Source: Vermiculatibacterium agrestimuris
GTDB taxonomy: Bacteria > Bacillota > Clostridia > Oscillospirales > Oscillospiraceae
Reading direction: 5' to 3'
DNA: 64,000 nt
Assembly: GCF_943193085.1 (NCBI RefSeq)
Contig: NZ_CALPCU010000001.1
Location: forward strand, 1-64,000
Shown here: positions 41,298 to 49,754 of the stretch, in pieces
How the letters are laid out: every line of letters starts with the position of its first letter
How positions within the stretch are numbered: the first letter of the stretch is position 1
Program-made: the position numbers and the translations under genes
The notes under the pieces: generated by a model
The model's database searches: none
Told to the model about the DNA's origin: nothing
What the model saw: only the letters and a program-made list of their open reading frames with translations

Positions 41298-42581
41298 ATG
41301 GATGAACGATTCCAGGGCCTGGCCTTCGGGCCGGCTGATATCCTGCTGCCCAGGGACTGTGAATACAGTAAGTGGGCAGTGGTGGCCTGTGACCAATATG
41401 TCTCCCAGCCGGAGTACTGGGCGGAGGTGGAGCAGATCGTGGGCGGAGCGCCCTCTGCCCTTCGGCTGATCTTACCGGAGAGCTGCCTGGACGGCCCCAA
41501 CGTGGAGACGGACATCGTGGAGATCAACAATACCATGACCCGCTACCTCCGGGAGGGGCGCTTCCGTGAGCTGCCGGGGGCGCTCGTCTATGTGGAGCGC
41601 ACGCTCCGGGACGGCAAGCTGCGCCGGGGGTTGGTGGGCGCGCTGGATCTGGAGCAGTATGATTACGAGCCGGACGCCCAGACGCCTGTCCGGGCCACGG
41701 AGGGTACTGTTATGAGCCGCATCCCGCCCCGGGTGGCGGTGCGGAAGAACGCCCCCATCGAACTGCCCCATGCCATGCTTTTGTGCGACGACCCGGAGCG
41801 GACGGTCATCGAGCCGCTAGCGGCGCGCAAGGGGGAGTTGGAACTTCTCTATGATTTTGACCTGATGACTGGCGGCGGCCATCTCTCCGGCTGGCTTTTG
41901 GATGAGGCGACCATGACCCAGGTCGCCGCCGCTTTCCAGGCCCTCAATTCCCCCCAGGCGATGGAGAAGCGGTATGGCCCCCAGAGCGCGGAGATACCCT
42001 TCCAGTTTGCCGTTGGAGATGGGAACCACTCTCTCACTACGGCCAAGGAGTGCTATGAGCGGCAGAAAAAGCTGGTGCCCCAGGAGAGGTGGAAGGAGCT
42101 GCCCGCCCGGTATGCTTTGTGTGAAGTGATAAACCTTTATGATTCCTCCCTGGAGTTCAAGGCCATACACAGGGTGCTTTTTAACGTCAAGGGAAAAGAC
42201 TTGCTCAGCTCTCTGCTGGAATCTTTTTCGGGTGCTTATGGCGGGGAGGGCCCCGGCCATATCCTGCGCTATATCTACGCCGGCGGGGAGGGCGCCGTCA
42301 CGGTGCCCGATCCCGTCCAACCTCTGCCGGTGGGCACCCTTCAGAGCTTTCTGGACGAATACATCAAAGCGCACGGAGGCAGTATCGATTACATCCACGG
42401 CATGGGTGTGACCTGCGACCTGGCCCGCCAGCCGGGAAATCTTGGCTTCATCCTGCCGGCGTTGAGCAAAGTGGAGCTGTTTCCGGCCATTCTGAATGGC
42501 GGCGTCCTGCCCCGAAAGACCTTCTCCATGGGGGAGGCTCACGACAAGCGGTATTATCTGGAGGCTCGTAAGATCCGGTAA
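41298..42581 (+). CDS. DUF1015 family protein
   Basis: A 427-aa soluble protein of the DUF1015 family, often found beside serine biosynthesis genes (serA, serC) in Clostridia. Features: CEYSKWAVVACDQYVSQPEYW at the start, VGDGNHSLTTAKECYE in the middle (a conserved GDGNHS motif) and a C-terminal segment NGGVLPRKTFSMGEAHDKRYYLEARKI. Its reaction is not known to me. It follows thrH by 36 bp with ATAGGAGGGG. Confidence 0.9.
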   Translation: MDERFQGLAFGPADILLPRDCEYSKWAVVACDQYVSQPEYWAEVEQIVGGAPSALRLILPESCLDGPNVETDIVEINNTMTRYLREGRFRELPGALVYVERTLRDGKLRRGLVGALDLEQYDYEPDAQTPVRATEGTVMSRIPPRVAVRKNAPIELPHAMLLCDDPERTVIEPLAARKGELELLYDFDLMTGGGHLSGWLLDEATMTQVAAAFQALNSPQAMEKRYGPQSAEIPFQFAVGDGNHSLTTAKECYERQKKLVPQERWKELPARYALCEVINLYDSSLEFKAIHRVLFNVKGKDLLSSLLESFSGAYGGEGPGHILRYIYAGGEGAVTVPDPVQPLPVGTLQSFLDEYIKAHGGSIDYIHGMGVTCDLARQPGNLGFILPALSKVELFPAILNGGVLPRKTFSMGEAHDKRYYLEARKIR

Positions 42582-42630
42582 AACGGCAATGCTTCATGGA
42601 TGGCATTTGTTCTGAATTTGGAGGACTGCT

Positions 42631-43497
42631 GTGGAGACGTTGACATTGACCGCTCCTGCGAAGCTGAACCTGACCTTGGATGTGCTGGGGAAGCGGGAGG
42701 ACGGCTATCATGAGATGCGGATGGTAATGACCTCTGTTTCCCTGGCCGATGAGGTGACCCTCACCTTGGAACCGGGGGAGGGCACAGTCATCTCTGCGGA
42801 TCTGGGCTTTCTGCCAGTGGATGGAAGAAATTTGGCGGCCATTGCGGCGCAGCGCCTTCGACAGGCTACCGGGGGAAACTGGGGGAGGCTGACCATCCAC
42901 CTTCGAAAGCGGATCCCGGTCTGTGCGGGTACCGCCGGAGGCAGCTCTGACGCCGCCGCCGTCCTTCGGGGCCTGAACCGTCTGGCGGGGTTGGGCCTGC
43001 GCGTGGAGGAGCTGGCCGAGATCGGCAGGAGCGTGGGGGCGGATGTGCCCTACTGCGTCATGGGCGGAACGGCTCTGGCGGAAGGGATCGGAGAAAAATT
43101 GACGCCCTTGCCGGCGCTGCCGGCGTGCTGGGCGGTGCTGGTGAAGCCCGGTTTCTCGGTATCCACTCCGGAGCTCTTTGCCAAGCTGGACGGGCAGAGG
43201 TTCCACGGCCGTCCCGATACCCCGGGGATGATCGGGGCGCTGGAGGCGGGGGATTTGCCCGGCGTGGCCCGAAGACTCTACAATGTCTTTGAGGAAGTGC
43301 TGCCCAAGCGGCAGCGGGACGTGGTGGAGGAAGTGAAGGGGACGCTGGTAGACAGGGGCGCCTTGGGCGCCTGTATGACGGGGACCGGCTCCATGGTATA
43401 TGGACTTTTTTCCGCAGAGGAAAAGGCGGTGGAGGCGTTTGCAGCCCTGAAAAAAATTTGGCCTGAAACCTTCATTTCCTGCACAGGGGTGGATTAA
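42631..43497 (+). CDS. ispE: 4-diphosphocytidyl-2-C-methyl-D-erythritol kinase
   Basis: MEP-pathway GHMP kinase, 288 aa. APAKLNLTLDVLGKREDGYHE, the ATP loop CAGTAGGSSDAAAVLRGLN and MTGTGSMVYGLF are standard. GTG start at 42631 with GGAGG 7 nt upstream. Makes isoprenoid precursors in the cytosol. Confidence 0.97.
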   Translation: METLTLTAPAKLNLTLDVLGKREDGYHEMRMVMTSVSLADEVTLTLEPGEGTVISADLGFLPVDGRNLAAIAAQRLRQATGGNWGRLTIHLRKRIPVCAGTAGGSSDAAAVLRGLNRLAGLGLRVEELAEIGRSVGADVPYCVMGGTALAEGIGEKLTPLPALPACWAVLVKPGFSVSTPELFAKLDGQRFHGRPDTPGMIGALEAGDLPGVARRLYNVFEEVLPKRQRDVVEEVKGTLVDRGALGACMTGTGSMVYGLFSAEEKAVEAFAALKKIWPETFISCTGVD

Positions 43498-43591
43498 GAC
43501 GGGTCAAAAATGGAAAAAATGGATACACGCTTTACAGAAGGGTGTGTCCATTTTGTTATTGAAAGGAAAAACAGGCGCCCTGCGCCGGGAA

Positions 43592-44206
43592 ATGGGTTCC
43601 AAGGGGAAAAATAAGCTTCACCGCTGGGAGCTGGCGCTGATGCTGGGCATATGCGTGGCGGCGCTGGGTGGGACTTGGCTCTCCGGGCAGCAGAGGGCGC
43701 TGTCGGAAAAAGTGGTGCGCCTCCATGTGGTAGGCGCGTCGGACGCGCTGGAGGAGCAGCTGGTGAAGCTGCGGGTGCGGGATGCGGTGCTGGAGGCGGC
43801 GGAGCCCTGGCTGGAGGATATTCAGGGTCAGGGCGCGGCCAGAACGGCTTTGGGCGAACACCTGGAGGAGCTGGCCCGGGCCGGAGCCGAGGCCGCCGAA
43901 GGAAGGCCGGTGACCGCGGCGCTGGAGGAGGACGTGTGGTTTCCCACCCGGCAATATACCGGCTTTTCCCTCCCGGCGGGCCGCTATACCGCCCTGCGGA
44001 TCACGGTGGGAGAGGGGAAGGGCCGCAACTGGTGGTGCGTGGTCTTTCCGCCCCTGTGTATGGACTCAGTAAGCCAGCAGACCGCCGAGGCGGCGGGCCT
44101 CACCGGGAACCAGGTGGGGCTTATCACCGGGGAGGAGGGCTATGAGGTGCGCTTCAAGGCGCTGGAATTTTGGAACGAGCTGACCGAGAAACTGGGAAAG
44201 GAGTGA
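43592..44206 (+). CDS. spoIIR: Stage II sporulation protein R
   Basis: Forespore-made signalling protein that turns on SpoIIGA and so sigma-E in the mother cell. About 204 aa with an N-terminal membrane/signal segment (LALMLGICVAALGGTWLSG) and the family core VVRLHVVGASDALEEQLVKLRVRDAVL, then GRYTALRITVGEGKGRNWWCVVFPPLC. The start is unsure: the ATG at 43592 has a weak CCGGGA site, and GTG 43544 would add 16 residues. Rubredoxin follows 4 bp downstream. Confidence 0.93.
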   Translation: MGSKGKNKLHRWELALMLGICVAALGGTWLSGQQRALSEKVVRLHVVGASDALEEQLVKLRVRDAVLEAAEPWLEDIQGQGAARTALGEHLEELARAGAEAAEGRPVTAALEEDVWFPTRQYTGFSLPAGRYTALRITVGEGKGRNWWCVVFPPLCMDSVSQQTAEAAGLTGNQVGLITGEEGYEVRFKALEFWNELTEKLGKE

Positions 44207-44210
44207 GAGC

Positions 44211-44369
44211 ATGGAGAAGTATGTCTGCGGCCCCTGTGGGTATGTATACGACCCGGAGGTTGGCGATCCCGACAACGGCGTGGCCCCCGGAACACCGTGG
44301 GAAGATGTGCCTGAAGATTGGGTGTGTCCCATCTGCGGCATGGGCAAGGACGTTTTCGAGAAGGCATAA
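44211..44369 (+). CDS. Rubredoxin
   Basis: A 52-aa iron protein with the two CxxCG loops (YVCGPCGYVYDP and WVCPICGMGKDVF) that hold one Fe, plus GDPDNGVAPGTPWEDVP. Full length. It carries electrons to oxygen- or peroxide-detoxifying enzymes in anaerobes. ATG 44211 follows AAAGGAGTGAGAGC, four bases after the spoIIR stop, so the two are co-transcribed; a link to sporulation is not established. Confidence 0.96.
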   Translation: MEKYVCGPCGYVYDPEVGDPDNGVAPGTPWEDVPEDWVCPICGMGKDVFEKA

Positions 44370-44398
44370 AATTTTGCCCATAGAGTGAAAATCCAATC

Positions 44399-44428
44399 TT
44401 GACTTTTGTGCTTGCCATCTGTTATATT
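44399..44428 (+). promoter_or_regulatory. Candidate promoter after rubredoxin
   Basis: TTGACT (44399-44404), 18 nt, TATATT (44423-44428). A transcript from here would meet the terminator at 44436-44489 almost at once, which would make that an attenuator. Confidence 0.5.
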
Positions 44429-44435
44429 TTATGTT

Positions 44436-44489
44436 GCAACGTGTAGCGTCAACGCGTAATTCCGGTTGAATGCTGCACGTTGCTTTTTT
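44436..44489 (+). terminator. Strong terminator or attenuator before the MATE gene
   Basis: About 18 bp of stem (GCAACGTGTAGCG-TCAAC with GTTGA-A-TGCTGCACGTTGC, one bulge) capped by an 11-nt loop and followed by T6 at 44484-44489. It is 67 bp past rubredoxin and 100 bp before the MATE start. It may simply end the ispE-rubredoxin transcript, or regulate the efflux gene. Confidence 0.85.
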
Positions 44490-44588
44490 GTTGTCCGAAA
44501 ACCCAAATTAAGATAGAAGGCGCGCGGCCTGAAGGCATAAGTCCAGCTCTTCATGTCGGGTACTTTCTTATGTTCAGGAGGAAGAGAC

Positions 44589-45997
44589 ATGGATCAAAAA
44601 TCAAACGCTTTTTTGGAAAAAGAGCCCATCGGCAAGCTGATGGGCAAATATGCCGTGCCCTGCGTGATCTCTCTGCTGTGGCGGCCCTTTACAACATCGT
44701 GGATCAGCTGTTTATCGCCAACGCGGACTATCTGGGCTCCTATGGCAACGCGGCCAATACGGTGGTTTTCCCGCTGACGGTGGTGGCCCTGGCGCTGGCC
44801 GTAATGATCGGCGATGGCTGCTGCGCTTTTGTCAGCATCAGCCTGGGGGCGGGGAACCGGGAGGACGCCCACAAGAGCATCGGCAGCGCCGTGCTGCTGT
44901 GTATTGCCATCAGCCTGATCCTGACAGCAATTTATCTTGTGTTTCAGGAGCGCATCCTGACGATGTTCGGCGGACGGGTCAATGATGAGACCTTTTGCCA
45001 TGCCAAAGAGTACTTCTTCTGGATCACCCAGGGCGTGCCCTTTTACATGTTCGGACAGGCGCTGAACCCCATCATCCGCTCTGACGGAAGCCCCCGGTTT
45101 GCGATGGCCTCTACCCTGGCGGGGGCGCTGGTCAATATCATCCTCGACCCCATTTTCATCTTTGTCTTCCGTTGGGGGATGATGGGCGCGGCGGTGGCCA
45201 CTGTGCTGGGGCAAATACTCACCGCCGCGCTGGCGGTTTGGTACCTCTGCCACATGAAGGCCGTGTGGATGGAAAAGGGCAGCTTCCGAGTTCACGGGGC
45301 GCTGGTGAGGAAATATCTGCCGCTGGGCGGATGCAGCTTTTTGTCCCAGATCTCCCTGGTCATGGCCATGGCAGCGATCCAGAACATGACCTTGAAATAC
45401 AGCGCGATAGACCCCATCTTTGGTCAGGCGCAGTTTACCCAGATCCCCATGGCGGTGCTGGGTATCGTAATGAAGTTCTTTCAAATCGTCATCTCCATCG
45501 CTGTGGGGCTGGCGGCAGGCTGTATCCCGGTGGTGGGATATAACATCGGCGCGGGGCGCAAAGACCGGGCAAAGGCTCTGTTTGTCCGCCTGCTGACGGC
45601 AGAGGCGATCGTGGGCGGAGTGGCCCTGCTCATTGTGGAGCTGCTGCCGGGACAGCTTATTGGGCTGTTTGGGGCGGCCAACGAGAGCGCCTACTATACC
45701 GAGTACGCCATCAAGTGCTTCCGGGTGTATCTGTGCATGACAGTGCTGGCCACGGTGAATAAGGGCACATTTATCTACCTGCAGGCCCTGGGAAAGGCTG
45801 TTGCCTCTACCGTCATCTCTCTGGTACGGGAGGTGGTCTTCGGCGTGGGCTTTGCCCTGCTGCTGCCCCGGTGGTTCGGACTGGACGGAGTGCTCTACTC
45901 CATGCCGGTGTCCGATCTGCTGACCTTTTTCATCTGTTTGACGGCGATCGTCTATACCTGCCGGGCGTTGAGAGACAGGGCCGGGGAGAAGGCGTAA
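44589..45997 (+). pseudogene. MATE family efflux transporter with a single-base frameshift
   Basis: N-terminal 30 residues (MDQKSNAFLEKEPIGKLMGK, then YAVPCVISLL) are in one frame and the rest (from VAALYNIVDQLFIANADYLG) in another. The break is at CTG-CTG/TGGCGG, 44676-44681, where one G is missing; restoring it gives 470 codons with no other defect. ATG 44589 follows GGAGGAAGAG. No slippery heptamer is visible, so this is a mutation or a sequencing/assembly error rather than programmed frameshifting. The remaining 12-helix MATE sequence looks under normal constraint. Confidence 0.88.
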
Positions 45998-46007
45998 AAA
46001 GGTGGAA

Positions 46008-46038
46008 AAAAGGGGCCCGGCACTGCCGGGCCCCTTTT
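46008..46038. terminator. Bidirectional terminator between MATE and P1 peptidase genes
   Basis: GGGGCCCGGC / GCCGGGCCCC with an ACT loop, A4 on one side and T4 on the other, between convergent genes. Confidence 0.9.
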
Positions 46039-46045
46039 GTTCTGT

Positions 46046-47089
46046 TTATGCCTCCGGCGTCCACAGATCGGTGAGGGCGTAGACGGTCTTTTTATCCCAA
46101 CCGGTGCAGGTGCGGGCGGTGAACAGGCAATTCAAAACAGCCTCCTCCACCGCCTCGGCGGCGGCGCGGAAGGGGAGATCCATTTTTTCCTCGTGGAAGG
46201 CGGTCACCTGGCGGAGAGCGGACTTGTCGCCGGGGTCAAAGGGGTTGGCGGTGGAAAAGGCCAGGAACACCTCGCCGCTGCCGTGGCCGATGTATGAGCC
46301 CAGCCGGGCAAGGCCCACCGAGGCGCGCTTGGCCACCCGACCCAGCTGGCGGCTGTCCAGGGGGAGGTCGGTGGCGAGAAGGACGATGCAGGAGCCCACA
46401 TCGCTCTCCTTGGCGGCCTTGGCGGCATCCAACCGGGGGCCGATGCGGCCGCCGTTTATGGTGAGGTCGGCCATGCTGCCGTGGTTGGCCAGCACCAGGG
46501 CGCCCATGGTATAAGTCTGTCCGTCCGCCTCCATGCGCCGGGAGGCGGAACCGACGCCGCCTTTAAGGCCGTGGCAGACCATGCCCTTGCCGGCGCCCAC
46601 GTCCCCCTCGGCAAAGTCGGCCCCGGCGGCCTCAAAAGCGGCAAAGACATGTTCCCGGGTGACGGCGCGCTTTTGGATGTGGTTCAGGCCGCCGTCGTTA
46701 CATTCGCAGACCACCGGGTTTACAGAGCGCAGGTCGACGCCATCTGCCTCACAGCGGCGGATCATGTACTCCACCAGGGCGTCGTGGACGATACCCACGT
46801 TGAGGGTGTTGGTCAGGGCGATGGGGGTCTCAATGACGCCCAGCTCCTCCACCTGAACCAGGCCAAGGCTCTTGCCAAAACCGTTGAGGACGAAAGCGGC
46901 GGCGGGGAGCTTGTGAGTGAACGGGTTTTGGGGGCAGGGAAGAAGGACGGTCACGCCGGTCTTATGCTCCTCGGTGTCCACGGTGCAGTGCCCAACGGTG
47001 ACGCCGGGGACGTCGGTGATCCGGTTTCCGGCCCCGGTGGGGAGTGAACCGACTGCAACGCCGTAGTTACGGGCGCGAGACTGTTTCAT
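46046..47089 (-). CDS. P1 family (DmpA-like) aminopeptidase
   Basis: A 347-aa Ntn-type, self-processing peptidase family member (DmpA/BapA, S58). RITDVPGVTVGHCTVD at the start, LTNTLNVGIVHDALVEYM and ANHGSMADLTINGGRIG are typical; the precursor is cleaved before the nucleophile in DmpA. It removes N-terminal residues, including D- or beta-amino acids in relatives. ATG 47089 follows GGAGGGATACT. Confidence 0.92.
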   Translation of the reverse strand: MKQSRARNYGVAVGSLPTGAGNRITDVPGVTVGHCTVDTEEHKTGVTVLLPCPQNPFTHKLPAAAFVLNGFGKSLGLVQVEELGVIETPIALTNTLNVGIVHDALVEYMIRRCEADGVDLRSVNPVVCECNDGGLNHIQKRAVTREHVFAAFEAAGADFAEGDVGAGKGMVCHGLKGGVGSASRRMEADGQTYTMGALVLANHGSMADLTINGGRIGPRLDAAKAAKESDVGSCIVLLATDLPLDSRQLGRVAKRASVGLARLGSYIGHGSGEVFLAFSTANPFDPGDKSALRQVTAFHEEKMDLPFRAAAEAVEEAVLNCLFTARTCTGWDKKTVYALTDLWTPEA

Positions 47090-47208
47090 AGTATCCCTCC
47101 TGGAAGGTTTTTCTCCATTGTACCCGCCAAAACGACCGCCGTCAAGGGCAAGGGAAAAATGCTGGAAAGGGGGCCGGGGGAGGGTCTAAAATCTGGTGGG
47201 AACGCCCA

Positions 47209-47236
47209 TTGCCTTTTTGAGGGAAGTCCGTATAAT
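47209..47236 (+). promoter_or_regulatory. Promoter of the second MATE gene
   Basis: TTGCCT (47209-47214), 16 nt, TATAAT (47231-47236). Confidence 0.7.
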
Positions 47237-47270
47237 TGCGTAGTACGCTCCAGAAGGAGGCAGAGGCGAA

Positions 47271-48599
47271 ATGAAACAGCGGGAAAACAATATCCTTGGG
47301 CTGTGCTGGCCCATTTTTATAGAACTGCTTTTACAGATGCTGGTGGGCAACGCCGATCAGATCATGGTGGGTTGGCACGACCCCGGCGGGGTGGGAGCCA
47401 TCGGCAACGCCAATCAAGTGACCAATCTGGTGCTGCTGGTCTTTTCCGTCATCTGTACCGCGTCGACCATCCTCATTTCCCAATACATAGGAGCAAAGGA
47501 CACCGCCAAGCTCAACCGAACCTATACGGTGGCGCTGGTGACCAATATCGGTTTTGGAGTTATAGTCAGTGCCGTACTGATCCTGTTCTGTCCCGGTATC
47601 TTCCGGCTTATGGGCGTCCATGCCGACATCTTTGAAAAGACCTGCCAGTACATGCGCATCATCGGGGCCGGGATGGCGCTGCAATCCGCTTACCTGACCT
47701 TTGTGGCCTTTTTCCGCTCCAGTCAGATGATGAAGGAGACCATGGTCATCTCCGTCCTGATGAACTGCGTCAACATCGGCGGCAACGCCATCCTGATCAA
47801 CGGCCTGGGGCCTGTGCCGGCCCTGGGGGTGGCGGGGGCGGCGGTGTCCAGCGACTTGTCCCGGCTCATCGGAGTGGCGGTCATCGCCGTCCTCTTCCGC
47901 AAACGGTTCGGACGGGCCATTTGCCTTCAGGAGCTGCGGCCCTTCCCCTGGGAACAGTTCAAGCGCCTGCTGGCCATCGGCGTGCCCACAGGGGGAGAGT
48001 CTCTTTCCTACAACATGTCACAAATTTGCATCCAGACCATCTGCAATCGCTTTGCCCAGTTCGTGGTGAACACCAGGGTCTATGCCAATATGTTCGCCAA
48101 CGTGACCTATCTCTTCGGTGCGGCGCTGTCCCAGGCGGCGCAGGTGGTGGTGGCGCGGCTCATGGGTTCGGGGGATCTTCCCGGCACCCGGAAAAGCGTA
48201 AAGCGGGCCCTGCTGGGCTCCATGGCGGTGTCCCTGACGGTGAGCGTGCTCCTGTTTCTGCTGGCAAAGCCGGTCTATTCTATCTTTACCTCTGACCCGG
48301 ACATCCTGGCCCTGGCGCCGGTCATTATGCTGATCGAAATTCCCCTGGAGGCGGGACGGGCGGTGAATATGGTCATGTGCCGGGTCTTGCAGGCCTGCGG
48401 GGATATCAGGTACCCCATCACCATCTGCATCATCTTTGCCTGGGCTATGGGAGTGGGCTGCGGCTGGCTCTTCGCGGTGCACCTTGGCTATGGCCTGCCG
48501 GGACTGTGGGCGGCCATGGCCTGCGATGAGTGCATCCGGGCGGTTTTGTTCCTGCTGCGATGGCGCTCTGGGGCATGGGAAGAGAAGCATTTGTTGTAA
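47271..48599 (+). CDS. MATE family efflux transporter
   Basis: A 442-aa, 12-helix Na+- or H+-coupled drug exporter of the DinF/NorM-like group. FIELLLQMLVGNADQIMVG and VFSVICTASTILISQYIGAKD are the usual first-lobe segments and the second lobe repeats them from about residue 235. ATG 47271 is preceded by AAGGAGG. It is intact, unlike the neighbouring MATE gene at 44589, and is not its close copy. Confidence 0.93.
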   Translation: MKQRENNILGLCWPIFIELLLQMLVGNADQIMVGWHDPGGVGAIGNANQVTNLVLLVFSVICTASTILISQYIGAKDTAKLNRTYTVALVTNIGFGVIVSAVLILFCPGIFRLMGVHADIFEKTCQYMRIIGAGMALQSAYLTFVAFFRSSQMMKETMVISVLMNCVNIGGNAILINGLGPVPALGVAGAAVSSDLSRLIGVAVIAVLFRKRFGRAICLQELRPFPWEQFKRLLAIGVPTGGESLSYNMSQICIQTICNRFAQFVVNTRVYANMFANVTYLFGAALSQAAQVVVARLMGSGDLPGTRKSVKRALLGSMAVSLTVSVLLFLLAKPVYSIFTSDPDILALAPVIMLIEIPLEAGRAVNMVMCRVLQACGDIRYPITICIIFAWAMGVGCGWLFAVHLGYGLPGLWAAMACDECIRAVLFLLRWRSGAWEEKHLL

Positions 48600-48623
48600 A
48601 AATGAAAGATTTTACTTGCTCGC

Positions 48624-48652
48624 TTGCAAAACGCGGATGCATATGATATACT
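48624..48652 (+). promoter_or_regulatory. Sigma-A promoter of the holA operon
   Basis: TTGCAA (48624-48629), 17 nt, TATACT (48647-48652). Confidence 0.8.
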
Positions 48653-48683
48653 ATCTCCATTGTGTGTAAAGGGGGGAACCGCC

Positions 48684-49721
48684 GTGGCATTCAAGAAAAA
48701 TGATGTGGATAACAGCTACCGGGAATTGAAGCGGGAGCTGGCCGCAGAAAGCATCGGAAGGCTCTACATCTTTCATGGAGAGGAGACCTACCTGCGGGAT
48801 CACTGTGTGAAGGAAATGCGGGAAAAACTCCTCACCGGCGGCCTGGACGAGTTCAACCATCATGTTTTGCCGGCGAAAGATTTTACCATTCAGCGGCTGC
48901 GGGAGCTGGTGGACGCCATGCCCATGATGAGTGAACGCACCTTGGTGGAGGTTTACGACTACGATATCTATAAGGGGGATAAGGAGGCGCTGACGGAGCT
49001 GCTGAGCGACCTGCCCGATTACGTGTGCCTCATCTTTATCTATGACGTCATCCCCTATAAGCCGGACAACCGGGTGAAGCTGGCAAAGCTCATCAAGGAG
49101 ACGGGACGGGAGGTCAACTTTCCCCGGCAGGGCCCCGATGGGCTCATCACCTGGATCCAGCGGCGGTTCAAGGCGCTCGGCCATGAAATTTCCGCCGAGG
49201 ACGCCCGCTATCTGGTGTTTTTGTGCGGCGATCTGATGAATGGGCTGATCACCGAGATCGGCAAGATCGGGGCCTATGCCAAGGCCGAGCGCGTTACCCG
49301 CCAGGATATCGACACGGTGGCCACGCCCCAGCTGGACGCGGTGGTGTTCCAGCTCACTGACGCCATCTCCATGGGGAATTTCGATAAGGCCTTTTCCGTC
49401 ATGTCCGACCTGCTGCATATGCAGGAGACTCCCATCGGGCTGCTGGCCATGCTGGGCTGGCAGCTGCGGCGGCTCTATACCGCCCGACTGGCCATTGAGA
49501 ATGGGAAAGGGGCCAAGTGGCTTATGGAGCTGTGGGGCATCAGCTGGGCCTCTACGGCGGAAAAGCTCCTTCAGTCGGCCCGGCGGTTCTCCCTGGCATG
49601 GTGCCGCAGGGCGGTCATCCGCTGTGAGGAGACTGACCTTGCCATGAAATCCACCGGAGCGGACGCGGGGGAGCTGCTCACCGGCCTGCTTTTGGAGCTG
49701 GCGGAGAAGAAATCGGCTTGA
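48684..49721 (+). CDS. holA: DNA polymerase III subunit delta
   Basis: Clamp-loader subunit, 345 aa. IGRLYIFHGEETYLRDHCVKEM is the Walker-A-like start without the lysine, typical of HolA. LLAMLGWQLRRLYTARLA is the C-terminal collar-domain signature. GTG 48684 follows GGGGGG by about 7 nt; the upstream in-frame ATG lies inside the promoter. Confidence 0.94.
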   Translation: MAFKKNDVDNSYRELKRELAAESIGRLYIFHGEETYLRDHCVKEMREKLLTGGLDEFNHHVLPAKDFTIQRLRELVDAMPMMSERTLVEVYDYDIYKGDKEALTELLSDLPDYVCLIFIYDVIPYKPDNRVKLAKLIKETGREVNFPRQGPDGLITWIQRRFKALGHEISAEDARYLVFLCGDLMNGLITEIGKIGAYAKAERVTRQDIDTVATPQLDAVVFQLTDAISMGNFDKAFSVMSDLLHMQETPIGLLAMLGWQLRRLYTARLAIENGKGAKWLMELWGISWASTAEKLLQSARRFSLAWCRRAVIRCEETDLAMKSTGADAGELLTGLLLELAEKKSA

Positions 49722-49754
49722 GAACATGTCTTTCAGAAAGCGAGGGTGCTTATT

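Noticed and set aside
44676..44681. Programmed -1 frameshifting in the MATE gene
   Set aside because: No slippery heptamer or downstream structure at the site; one missing G explains it more simply.
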